In this document: in pieces, positions 1-10,400 of the stretch
Layout of the letters: every line of letters begins with the position of its first letter
Position numbering within the stretch: the stretch's first letter is position 1
From: Cordylochernes scorpioides
Lineage: Eukaryota; Arthropoda; Arachnida; Pseudoscorpiones; Chernetidae
DNA: 64,000 bases
NCBI GenBank assembly: GCA_030710605.1
Contig: CP092863.1
Coordinates: 119,252,164-119,316,163, forward strand
Direction of reading: 5' to 3'
The notes under the pieces: model-generated
What the model was told of the DNA's origin: nothing
Seen by the model: the letters and a program-made list of their open reading frames with translations, nothing else
Database searches by the model: none
Program-made: the position numbers and the translations under genes

Positions 1-57
1 TCTACCGTTGTCTACGTCTTCATTGATGATTTATACACCTATCACTACAGTAGAACC

Positions 58-352
58 TGGGAGGTTCAGTGGAAGGATGGTCTAAACCATTGGTTTTCAA
101 CCACTACAACCCGGGTTTGATTCCCATATTGGGCACTTTTTTGCGATAAAAAAAAAAAAAATGGTTCAATGGCCTCTGATTCTTGCAAAAGTCCAACCTC
201 ACAAGAGAGTGAAAGTAAACAAAATGGGGCTATGGGACATTTGTAAGTGCAAAGTCGAACTGCTTTTCACATGTGTAGACATGTGGTGTACTTATAGTAA
301 AAGCAGTTGCTAACTTTTACTCACCATGATTATCATGGCCTGTACCACATGT
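58..352 (+). repeat. SINE-1 (tRNA-derived), diverged copy
   Basis: The tRNA-like head with an internal B-box-like 'GGGTTTGATTCCC' is followed by the SINE-1 body and the 3' hairpin CCATGA/TCATGG. The copy stops before the usual GGGATAAG-A tail. Confidence 0.8.
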
Positions 353-366
353 GTTGTTGTTGTCTT

Positions 367-672
367 GTTGCTTTTCCCTAGTACACATGGTACAGGCCAT
401 GATAATCATGGTGGGTAGAAGTTGGCAACTGTTTTTAGTGTAAGTGCACCACATGACTACACATGTGAAAAGCAGTTTGACTTTGCACTTACAAATGTGC
501 CAGAGCCCCTGTTTGGTTACTTGCACTCGCTGGTAGGGTTGGACTTTTGCAAGAATCGGCAGTCATTGGAGCATTTTTTTTTTCAATCAGAAAAAAGTGT
601 CCAATGCGGGAATCGAACCCGGGTCGTAGCGGTCAAAAACCAACGGTTTAGACCATCCTTCCACCGATTCCC
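367..672 (-). repeat. SINE-1, reverse orientation
   Basis: This copy sits back-to-back with the preceding one. Its B-box complement (GGAATCGAACCC) and the 3' hairpin next to the truncated tail are both readable. The inverted pair could form a long hairpin in a transcript. Confidence 0.85.
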
Positions 673-694
673 TCTTTTATTTTAGGTTTATTGT

Positions 695-1006
695 GGGGGG
701 TCGGTGGAAGGCTGGTTAATCCGTTTGGTTTACGACCACTACGACCCGGGTTCGAACCCGCATTGGACACTTTTTTCTGTTTAAAAAAAAAAAATGCTCC
801 AATGGCCTCCCGATTCTTGCAAAAGTCCAACCCCACCAGCGAGTGCAAGTAACCAAACGGGGCTCTGGCATATTTGTAAGTGCAAAGTCGAACTGCTTTC
901 ACATGTATAGACATGTGGTGCGCTTACAGTAAAAAGCAGTTGCTAACTACCCACCATGATTATCATGGCCTGTACCACGTGTACTAGGGATAAGCAAAAA
1001 AAAAAA
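695..1006 (+). repeat. SINE-1, near full length (type description)
   Basis: The family is a tRNA-derived SINE of about 310-320 bp. It has a head of about 75 nt with an A-box-like 'GGTGGAAGGCTGGTTAA' and a B box 'GGTTCGAACCC', then an oligo-A stretch near +90. A conserved body follows, including a long imperfect hairpin (ACTGCTTTTCACATGTG, then a run ending in AAAAGCAGT). It ends with the hairpin CCATGA-TTA-TCATGG, then GTACTAGGGATAAGC and an A tail. At least 18 copies or fragments occur in the window in both orientations. RNA polymerase III transcription is inferred from the boxes. The autonomous partner LINE is not identified with certainty. Confidence 0.9.
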
Positions 1007-1104
1007 GGTTTATTGTTTACATCAACAAGACACAGTTAACAATTATTTACATTCAAAGAAGAGAAGAACCTGGTGTATGATGATAAATTATTCTATGAAT
1101 TTAT

Positions 1105-1430
1105 TTACACAAGGTAATAAGACCAAATAAATAAATAGTGTGTGACGTTTCGGTAACAGCATTGTTATCATCCTCAGACAAAAGATTAAACCAGAATGAT
1201 AAGGCACAATTTGGATTATAAACACAAGCTAATAAGACCAAATCCAAATAGATAAATAGTGTGTGACATTTTGGTAACAGTGTTGTTACCACCCTCAGAC
1301 AAAAGATTAAACCAGAATGATAAGGCACAATTTGGATTATAGATTATAAACACAAGGTAATAAGACCAAATCCAAATAAATAAATAGTGTGTCATTTCAG
1401 CAACAGCGTTGTTACCATCTTCAAACAAAA
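1105..1430 (-). repeat. H1 hammerhead-like repeat, head-to-tail tandem (about 2.7 units)
   Basis: Direct repeats of about 122 bp each hold, on the minus strand, the order CTGANGA, hairpin, GAAA, CGTC/TGTC. Units are joined by the stretch that elsewhere forms the element end (GATAAGGCACAATTTGGATT). The array is followed at 1531-1636 by a copy in the opposite orientation, giving the tandem-plus-inverted layout known for Penelope-like elements. Confidence 0.75.
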
Positions 1431-1530
1431 GTACTGAATGATTCCTCAGATAAATATCTTCTTCTTATCTGTTATCTTGTTTACACACTAGACAACAGTA
1501 ACTATTTAAAAACATGCTGTGGTAAAATTT

Positions 1531-1636
1531 CTCATTCAGTACTTTTGTCTGAAGATGGAAACAATGCTTTTACCGAAATGTCACACACTATTTATTTATT
1601 TGGATTTGGTCTTATTACCTTGTGTTTATAATCTAC
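1531..1636 (+). repeat. H1 arm, plus orientation
   Basis: A single arm carries CTGAAGA at about 1549 followed by a decayed stem II (GGAAAC / TTTACC) and GAAATGTC. It ends at ATAATCTA, where the GC-hairpin element starts. Confidence 0.75.
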
Positions 1637-1760
1637 TAGCCGAATGGCCCGGGCAACGCCCGGGTTTTACCCGATTAAATGCTTTTATTCAAATACTATT
1701 TGTTACAATTATAAATTGGCGCCGTGGATGTCATTCTTGTGAAATGTCCTGCTCCAAATT
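1635..1760 (-). repeat. GC-hairpin element fragment joined to H1 arm
   Basis: The stretch CTAGCCGAATG followed by CCCGGGCAACGCCCGGG matches the end of the composite element at 44251-44660, read from the opposite side. It keeps about 90 bp and then continues into unrelated sequence near GGCGCC. The H1/element junction is the same as in three other copies. Confidence 0.7.
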
Positions 1761-2391
1761 TTGTGTCTGAGAAGTGATATTTTTATAAAGAGATGATCTG
1801 GCTTTGTGTCTTCTGCTCGAATGAATGTTTTTCTGTTAGAATTTTGTTCCTGCATACTAAAAATGAACTGGCTTCACCCGTGGTCTCTGCTTTTTGGAAT
1901 TTTTCCGAATATAATTTTGTATCTGATAATCAAATATGATACAGCAATATTGTCATAATCATTTTCTGACTAAAAAAAAACAACTATTTTTGCCCAGAAC
2001 CTGTCAAATGTTTATAAAAAATGGCCATATTTGGGTATTTATTCCATTCACAAAAGCAAACGGTGACAGAATTGTTGATTGTGATGACTCTGATACTTGT
2101 ATATTTTAATAATCCAAATTGTGCCTTATCTATGAATTTATTTGTAATGAAATCTAATCTCTTCCATTTATATGATCAAGTGATAAGCCTTGTCATATGG
2201 CATAAAAAGGGAAAGTTCTTTATCTCACATAAATCTTTCTTAAATTCTGTAAAAAACATCAAGTACCTCATAATGTATTTCTCATTAAAAAAAAAAAACT
2301 GAAGTTTTCCAAAATCTGATTCAAAATTGAAAAGGCGCTATCACATGTTCTTATTCTATGAATTTGATAAGGTACAATTTGGATTATAGAT

Positions 2392-3084
2392 TACTAGCGG
2401 ATGTATCCGGCTTTGCCCGGGTTTTACCCGAGTAAAGGTTTGTCTAACGAACATTTGTTAAAACAATTCTCTATAAATGTATAAAAAAAAAAAAAAAAGA
2501 TATATTTTGATAATTTGAAACTCGTAAATTTGAATATCTCGATAAAGTCAACATTTTTTCCCGGTCCCTGTGTGCCGTGTCATCCTGAATTTTGTCTTTC
2601 TTAATTTTCTACATTACAAAATCATCGTTTTATCTAGTGAACATTTTTTCCCGGTCCCTTGAAAAATACTCGATAAGTTGAATAAAGTCAATATTAATTG
2701 GTTCCCTCCGTAATTGGAAGTTAAAGGAATAGTATCTTTGCCTTGGAATTGTATCATTATTCTTGTCTCAAATAATTTGCCGTGTCATCCTGAGATAATC
2801 TTACGTTTGATAAATAATCTTTAAGATAATAAACTTAGTGATAATAAAACTTATAGATAAAAAAACTTGTTATCATCGTCGCAATGGTGGCGCTGCTTGC
2901 GAGTTAAATCTACAAATCTGCAAATAACTCTAAGGATATTCAAGAAATTATTTTTCAGAAACCTTCCCAGTACTATACTAAATAACTTCCCAAAGTTTCA
3001 TGGCGTTCCAATGAGTGGTTTGGTCAGGCATAAAGGACAGACACACACACACATACATTCATTTTTATATATATATATAGATAA
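2392..3084 (+). repeat. Dispersed non-LTR-like element (ACTAGC... to ...ATATATAGATA)
   Basis: It begins ACTAGCGGATG with a short GC-rich hairpin (CCGGCTTTGCCCGGG). It ends with (CA)n, TTTTTATATATATATAG and no poly-A, the shape of a widespread class of short non-LTR retroposon tails. No reverse transcriptase frame survives. The family is not assigned. Confidence 0.55.
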
Positions 3085-3176
3085 ACACAAGGTAATAAGA
3101 CCAAATCCAAATAAATAGTGTGATGTTTCGAAACATCACACACTATTTATTTATATGGTCTTATTATCTTGTATTC
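3084..3176. repeat. Short H1 palindrome lacking stem II
   Basis: The two H1 arms meet directly at GATGTTTCGAAACATC, so the central stem II hairpin and catalytic-like core are missing. This is either an internal deletion derivative or a junction of two arms. Confidence 0.7.
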
Positions 3177-3261
3177 TAAGAATATATAAACCTTGCTATA
3201 AAAATATCATTTGGGATCAAGATTTTTTAATGTAATTGTCATAACAACATAACAATCAGTG

Positions 3262-3482
3262 TTGTTATTTTTTTTATTCCCCCTTGTGCAAATATTACAT
3301 AATTTCCATGATCTCATGGAATGAAGTGTAGAGGTACAGCTTTTGTTGATATCATGGCACCATGATCCAGGCACACTTTGGTGATAGTCTGACTTTGCCT
3401 GTAATTTGAGGATGTTCCTAACATGGAAGTCTTTGCTGCTGACTCTAACATGAGTACAGACCTCTGTATCCCTGGAGTGGGA
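3262..3482 (-). repeat. SINE-3 (CAA-tailed), 5' truncated
   Basis: On the minus strand the body ends near TCATGGAAATTATG and a degraded GGGGAATAA tail with short AAC/AAT repeats. It matches the better copies at 4466-4862 and 33308-33745. Confidence 0.75.
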
Positions 3483-3683
3483 CACTTGATAACAATAACG
3501 ATAAATGCAAATTTAGAATTATGATATAGCCATATTGCTGTTATAAAGATTACATGAATTAATAATAAACTGTACATGAATTAAAAGTGTGATTTACACC
3601 CATGGACAAAACTTAAGGAAGTAGAAAATCTCTGATGTTACCATTAATCTATTTTTTTGAAGGAGACAGACGCTGTTTATACT

Positions 3684-4270
3684 TGGTTATCTCGTGTGTC
3701 TTCAATAAAGGTCACTGTAATATCTTTCAGAGTTATTGTCTCAATCCCGATATACATGCTAAAAGGTACAACTTCCTTAAGTTCTGTCCATGAGTGTATA
3801 TTGGTTATCTCGTGTGTCTTCAATAAAGGTCACTGTAATATCTTTCAGAGTTATTGTCTCAATCCCGATATACATGCTAAAAGGTACAACTTCCCTAAGT
3901 TCTGTCCATGAGTGTATATTGGTTATCTCGTGTGTCTTCAATAAAGGTCACTGTAATATCTTTCAGAGTTATTGTCTCAATCCCGATATACATGCTAAAA
4001 GGTACAACTTCCCTAAGTTCTGTCCATGAGTGTATATTGGTTATCTCGTGTGTCTTCAATAAAGGTCACTGTAATATCTTTCAGAGTTATTGTCTCAATC
4101 CCGATATACATGCTAAAAGGTACAACTTCCCTAAGTTCTGTCCATGAGTGTATATTGGTTATCTCGTGTGTCTTCAATTAAGGTCACTGTAATATCTTTC
4201 AGAGTTATTGTCTCAATCCCGATATACATGCTAAAAGGTACAACTTCCCTAAGTTCTGTCCATGAGTGTA
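3684..4270. repeat. 118-bp tandem array, about 5 units
   Basis: Five nearly identical 118-bp units are present, each with 'GTTATCTCGTGTGTCTTCAA' and 'CATGAGTGTATATTGG'. The unit is a segment of the dispersed element whose end reads CTCATGGACAAAACTTAAGG. The unit length is not a multiple of three, and the short open frames here are not genes. Sequence identity between units suggests recent expansion. The array ends about 30 bp from the ABHD11 stop codon. Confidence 0.9.
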
Positions 4271-4298
4271 ATGTTGTCATGGTACTATTGAGAGACCA

Positions 4299-4437
4299 TC
4301 AATGCTGAGAGATAAAGGGACAGATGACATTCAGGAAATCCTCTGGTTCCTCGAGGTAGATCCAATGGGAGGTTCCTGGAATCTCGACCATTCTGGCTGC
4401 TGGGAAGATGGTCCGTAGCAGGTCCAGTTCTTCTGGC
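4299..4437 (-). CDS. ABHD11: ABHD11 exon 6 (last coding exon)
   Basis: The acceptor TTTTCTAG precedes 4437. The first base completes an Arg codon split across the junction, and 45 residues follow, ending FISQH and TGA. It contains FPAARMVEIPGTSHW, whose His is the expected catalytic histidine. Confidence 0.92.
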
Positions 4438-7400
4438 CTAGAAAACACAATCAGTTTATTGTTATTATGTTGTTGTTTCTTATCCCCAAAGATTACACGA
4501 ATTCCATGAGTTCATGATCTCATGCAGCTTTCATTGATCATGGCACCATGATCCAGGCACACTTTGTGATAGTCTGACTTTGCCTGTATTTTGAGGCCGT
4601 TCCTAATATGGAAGCCTTTGCTGCTGCCTCTAACATGAGTACAGACCTCTGTATCCCTGGAGTGGGATCCTTGCTGAGGTCTATCAACAGTTGAACTCAG
4701 GATTTTTAAAGAGGTCTTTCTCCTCTTTCTAACAATACTGCTGTTGGGTCCACAACTGCTTATTTGTCAGAGTTATTCTGCTTGTTTCACAGCTGGCCTT
4801 CATATCTGAAGGTTGTTCCACCACCTGGGAACATGCCTTGTAGCAGTCAGCTCTGCTGAGGGGCTGTCATTATCATCTTGGCAGAAACACAAAAATATAT
4901 ATATAATAAGGGGGTCAGTGGAAGGGTGGTCTAAATTGTAGGTTTTCGACTATTACAACCCCGGATCGAATCCTGCATTGGGAACTTTTTTCTAATATAA
5001 AAAAAAAGTGCTCCAATGGCCCCTGATTCTTTCAAAATTCTAATCCTACTAGTGAATGCAAGTAACCAAACGGGGCTCTGACACATTTTTTAAGTTAAAA
5101 AAACGAATTGCTTTTCACATGTGTAGACAAAAGGTGCACTTACAGTAAAAGCAGTCGTCAACTTCTACCCACCGTGATTATAATGGATAATTATAAGGAT
5201 AATTATAAGACACAATTTGGATTATAGATTAAAACACAAGATAATAAGACCAAATCCAAATAAATAAATAGTGTGTGACGTTTCGGTAACAACGCTGTTA
5301 TCGAAACGTCACACACTATTTATTTATTTATTTGGATTTGGTCTTATTACCTTGTAATTATAAGGATAGTAAAAAAAACAAACATAATGTTATGTACTTT
5401 ATAGATACATTTTTTGTCGGCCATATTGTTATAATACATTTGTCGGGAGGAGTATTGTATGATATTGCAGTTGATCAATAAAAATATAATAAACAGTTTA
5501 TATCATTACTTGCTAGTTTATTTTTTAATTGAGATTATGAAATATAAAAAAAACATAATTTGAGAAAAGTATTGCCTCAGGCTTGAAGAATATATAAATA
5601 AAATAAAATATTGGGTATTTACATATATACAGAAAGAGCAGGCCAACAGGAAACAACAACAATAGGTTTATATAGGGAAAGCCGCAACATTTGGTGGTCG
5701 ATTTTACAGAGTAGTTTTTATTAAAAGTTATAATCTTAAATTAAATAATATTTTTTTATATAACATATACAGTAGAACTTCCATGAGAGGACGCTTGCTC
5801 TAGAGGACACCTTTCCCTAAAGGACACTTTGGTTCTGCAATTAGATGCCCATTACAGGGAGGTAGTTCTACTGTATATACATTAGAACCTTCCTTTAGTG
5901 GACACCTCTCCATAAAGGACAGTTTTCATTTGCAAAATTACCATTTTTACTATTTAGCAACTCTCTGGTAAGAGGACACTTCTCTCTAAAGGCCACTTTG
6001 GCTCTGTAATTAGGTGTTGTCCTTTATAGGGAAGTTCTACTGTATATATATATATGTTATATAAAAATATTATTTTATTTCAAATTATAATTTCATAGAT
6101 TCAAATACTCTGTTAAATCGACCGCCAGAGGTCACTCTTCCCCTATAAAAACTCGTTGTTGTTTTATCCCAATGGCCGGCTCAAATCTTTGTACATTATG
6201 TAAATAATCTTTTGTTTTCCTTATTCTACTCGCCTTAAGCCAGGCATTACTTTTATCAAATTATGTTTTTTTTATATATTCCTTTAGTTCAATTAAATTA
6301 CTGATCAAAATTATTTTTATTATCATACTTTCAAGATTTAACCACGACTGCATTACATTACCATAATCCTCAACATGATCAAAAATCAGGCAGAAAATCT
6401 CTATTCATTTTTTATTTTTATAACATACTAGACGGGTGACCCGGGCTTCGCCCCGGGATTGACCCGTGAGCATATCTACCCGAGTTATATATATTTAGAT
6501 AAGATTTTTTCAAATAATTGTTTGTTATTAGCATTATCTATTTGTTTGCATCAGCATAATTTAATCTAATCTTTGATAGAGGGCGCTGTTCGTGAGCTAA
6601 GTAGAATAATTTGAATATATAGTTTTTTTTAATAATTGATTTATATATTTTTAAAATAGCCTATCGTCTTCCCCGTATTTTTTTACCTATGTATGGAAAT
6701 TTTGGTTTGAATTAGTGAACTACTGCGAATTTGTATACCGGACATACAAACAAACAAACAAACACAAACATTGATTTTTATATATATAGATATAGAATTA
6801 AAACAATACAGACTGTGTGTGCATGTATTGACAAGATGTCAATAAAATGGTGTCCAGGTAGAACCAGAACTCAGGTTGTCTGGAAGAAGTTGGCTACCTG
6901 AGGAAATGTGAATCCTGTGAGGGTAGAAATAGGGTAGGTCCGCGATACTTGGTCCTTGAAGGAAGGCTGAAGTGTAGTTTATCTTTTAGAGAGTCCGTCA
7001 CTCCCTGTAGGTTGAACTGCCAGCGGAATCCTCCAGCAGGATCCTCAAGTAAAGCTGAAGTGTAGTGATGCAAGACACTTCCCTGGAATCAAAGTTGTTT
7101 CTTATCCCCTTGTACAAAGATTACACCAATTCCACAAGTCCATACTCCTCAAGCTGTTTTATGATAAGCAGCGACCTCACCCAGAGGTCCTGTTTAATGC
7201 ATCTAGAGGAATCAAAGTTGTTTCTTATCCCCTTGTGTAAAGATTACACAAATTCCATGAGTCTATGCTCCTCAATCTGTTTGATGATAAGCAGTGGCCT
7301 CTCACTGAGGTCCTGTTTAGTACATCTAATGGAATCAAAGTTGTTTCTAATCCCCATATGTAAATATTACACAAATTCCACAAGTCCATGCTCCTCAAGC

Positions 7401-10400
7401 TGTTTTACGATAAGCAGCGGCCTCACCCAGAGGTCCTGTTTAATGCATCTAGAGGAATCAAAGTTGTTTCTTATCCCCTTGTGCAAAGATTACACAAATT
7501 CCACAAGTCCATTTTCCTCAAGCTGTTTGATGATAAGNNNNNNNNNNNNNNNNNNNNNNNNNNNNNNNNNNNNNNNNNNNNNNNNNNNNNNNNNNNNNNN
7601 NNNNNNNNNNNNNNNNNNNNNNNNNNNNNNNNNNNNNCAGTGGCCTTTCCCTGAGGTCCTGTTTAGTACATCTAATGGAATCAAAGTTGTTGTTTCTTAT
7701 CCCCTTGTGCGAAGATTACACAAATTCCATGAGTTCATGCTCCTCAAGCTGTTTGATGATAAGCAGCGGCCTTTCCCTGAGGTCCTGTTTAGTACATCTA
7801 ATGGAATCAAAGTTGTTGTTTCTTATCCCCTTGTGCAAAGATTACATAAATTCCATGAGTTCATGACTGGGTGAAGTCTGAGTAACTTCTAATGTCAACT
7901 AATAGGGGATTGGTGGAAGGGTGATCTAAACCATTGGTTTTTCGACTGCTAGGACCAGGGGTCGAATCCACATTGTTCACTTTTTTCTAATTAAGTAAAA
8001 AATTTTCCATTGGCCCTTGATTCTTTCAAATGTCCAAACCCACCAGCGAGTGCAAGTAACCAAATAGGGCTCTAACACATTTGTAAGTTTTAGAACGAAT
8101 TTTGACAACTATACCACAAATGTTTCTTTTGAACGAAAAATTGAAATTTATTTCAAGGTGAAATAATGATTATTTCTAACCTTAGGGATGAAATATGATA
8201 GGATGAATTGTGAAAAGTAATGATAAACGGAAAAAAACTGAAATAATCGTTATTTCTCCTTGAAATAAATTTCGATTTTTCGTTCAAAAGAAACATTTGC
8301 GGTATAATTGTCAAAATTCGTTCTAAAATCATAAGCCGCATTATATTGTATTATAAATAACATTTGTAAGTGCAAAAGTCAAACTGTTTTCACATGGGTA
8401 GGCGTGTGGTGCACTTACAGTAAAAGCAGTCACTAACATCTACCCACCATGATTATCATGGCCTGTACCACATGTACTAGGGATAATAATAAAAAAAAAT
8501 AATGTCAGCTGACAATACTCACAGGTATCTTGGTACGTAGGTGTTTGCCAACTAAGTTGCGTGCTTCATGCAAAGAGATGTTGGGAGGCAAATTGTGCAA
8601 CATTGTTGCGAGGTGGAGGAGAAACTTGGGGAAGCCGTTGGTGTGTTTGGGGGACAGTTGGAAGGGGGTGATATCCACCACAGTGAGGCTATTCACCAAC
8701 TCCGGCTGCAACATTCAATCTTCTCAGTACATCAGGATATAGATTCATAGACCAGGGGACAGTGGAAGGATGGTCTAAACCGTTTGTTTTTGACCGCTAC
8801 GACCCGGGTTCGATTCTGCCATTTTGTTGGGCACTTTTTAAAAAATATAATGTGTTTGTGATTGTAGAACGACATTTGAAAATTATCCCGCATGTGTTTT
8901 TTTGAATAAAAAATCGAAATTTATTTAAAGGAGAAATAACGATTATTTCTTACCTTAGGGATGAAGTATGATAGGATGAATTGTGAAAAGTAATGATAAA
9001 CGGAAATATAAAGTGTCCAGGGATGGGAATCGAACCCAACAGTGTTATGCTTACCTGGCAATTGCCATGTTCACTAGGCTACCCTGGACATATTTTTCTG
9101 TTCGTAAATATTTAATTTTTGCATTTATCATTCTTCTTCTTCAAAATTCATCCTTTCATACCTCATCCCTAAGGTTAGAAATAATCATTATTTCTCCTTA
9201 AAATAAATTTTGATTTTTCATTCAAAAGAAACACATGCGAGATAATTTTCAAATGTCGTTCTACTTTTTTTTATATAAAAAAAATGCTCCAATGGCTCAG
9301 ATTCTTGCAAAAGACCAACCCCACCAGCAAGTGCAAGTAACCAAACGGAGCTCTGGTATATTTGTAAGTGTAAAGTCGAACTGTTTTTCAAATGTGTAGA
9401 CATGTGGTGCACTCACAATAAAAGCATGGCCTACCTCTAACCACCATGATTATCATGGCCTGTACCACATGTACTAGGGATAAGCAAAAAAAAAAAAAAT
9501 TCTTAGGCCAAAAGTTTATCACAGTCTCCCGTGAGAGACCATAGTTTAAAAACATGGTCATATGATGATTAGTTACCTTTCGGATTATAGAAACACAAGA
9601 TAATGAGACTAAATCCAAATAAATAAATAGTATGTGAGGTTTCAGTAACAGCATTGTTACCATAAACAGACAAAAGTACTGAATGGATATAGATTAGAAA
9701 CACAAGGCAATAAGACAAAATAAATAAATAGTGTGTGAAATTTCGTTAACAGCGTTGTTACCATCATCAGACAAAAGTACTGAATGGATATAGATTAGAA
9801 ACACAAGGCAATAAGACCAAATAAATAAATAGTGTGTGAAATTTCGGTAACAGCGTTGTTACCATCTTCAGACAAAAGTACTGAATGGATATAGATTAGA
9901 AACACAAGGCAATAAGACAAAATAAATATTGTGTGAAATTTCGTTAACAGCGTTGTTACCATAAACAGACAAAAGTACTGAATGGATATAGATTAGAAAC
10001 ACAAGGCAATAAGACAAAATAAATAAATAGTGTGTGAAATTTCGTTAACAGCGTTGTTACCATCATCAGACAAAAGCACTGAATTCAAATTGTGCCAATT
10101 AGTTTTTACCTTAGAGAGAGCCAGTCTCATGGCCAATCTACCACCAAAGCTATGGCCGACCAAGTCACACTTCTGAATGGACTTCATCTCCACAAAGTTG
10201 AGTATGTCTTCTATGACTCTCTTATAGCTGAGATACGGAGTCCAGGGGCTGTCTCCGTGGTTCCGTAGGTCTGGAGCAAGCACCTGGACACAAGTCAGCA
10301 ATTCACTATTTGACCACTCAGAGTGGTAGATAGAAATTTAAAAATGAGGCATGAACTTTCTTAAATACATGATAAGGTACAATTTGGATTAGAGATTATA

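Larger units (their letters stand above)
1..4298. other. Repeat-filled region downstream of ABHD11; no gene
   Basis: No exon-like sequence is seen on either strand. The stretch holds three SINE-1 copies, an H1 tandem array, two GC-hairpin-headed dispersed elements, one SINE-3 and a 118-bp tandem array, each listed separately. The remaining spacers (about 1760-2390 and 3490-3680) are AT-rich with no recognisable element. The ABHD11 3' UTR must begin at 4298 going leftwards, but no clear polyadenylation site could be chosen. Confidence 0.7.
8755..9499 (+). repeat. SINE-1 interrupted by a second fold-back MITE
   Basis: The head is at 8755-8837 (B box GGTTCGATTC). The body and A tail resume near 9271 and run to 9499. 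About 430 bp of fold-back MITE plus internal tRNA-like sequence separates them. Confidence 0.85.

Noticed and set aside
7065-7874. 269-codon plus-strand frame across the N gap
   Set aside because: Tandem LINE-tail units. The plus strand is antisense to the LINE and the frame crosses undetermined bases.
9014-9090. Functional tRNA gene
   Set aside because: A and B boxes and acceptor pairing are good, but the anticodon stem is weak and position 33 is not U. Kept as a tRNA-like pseudogene.
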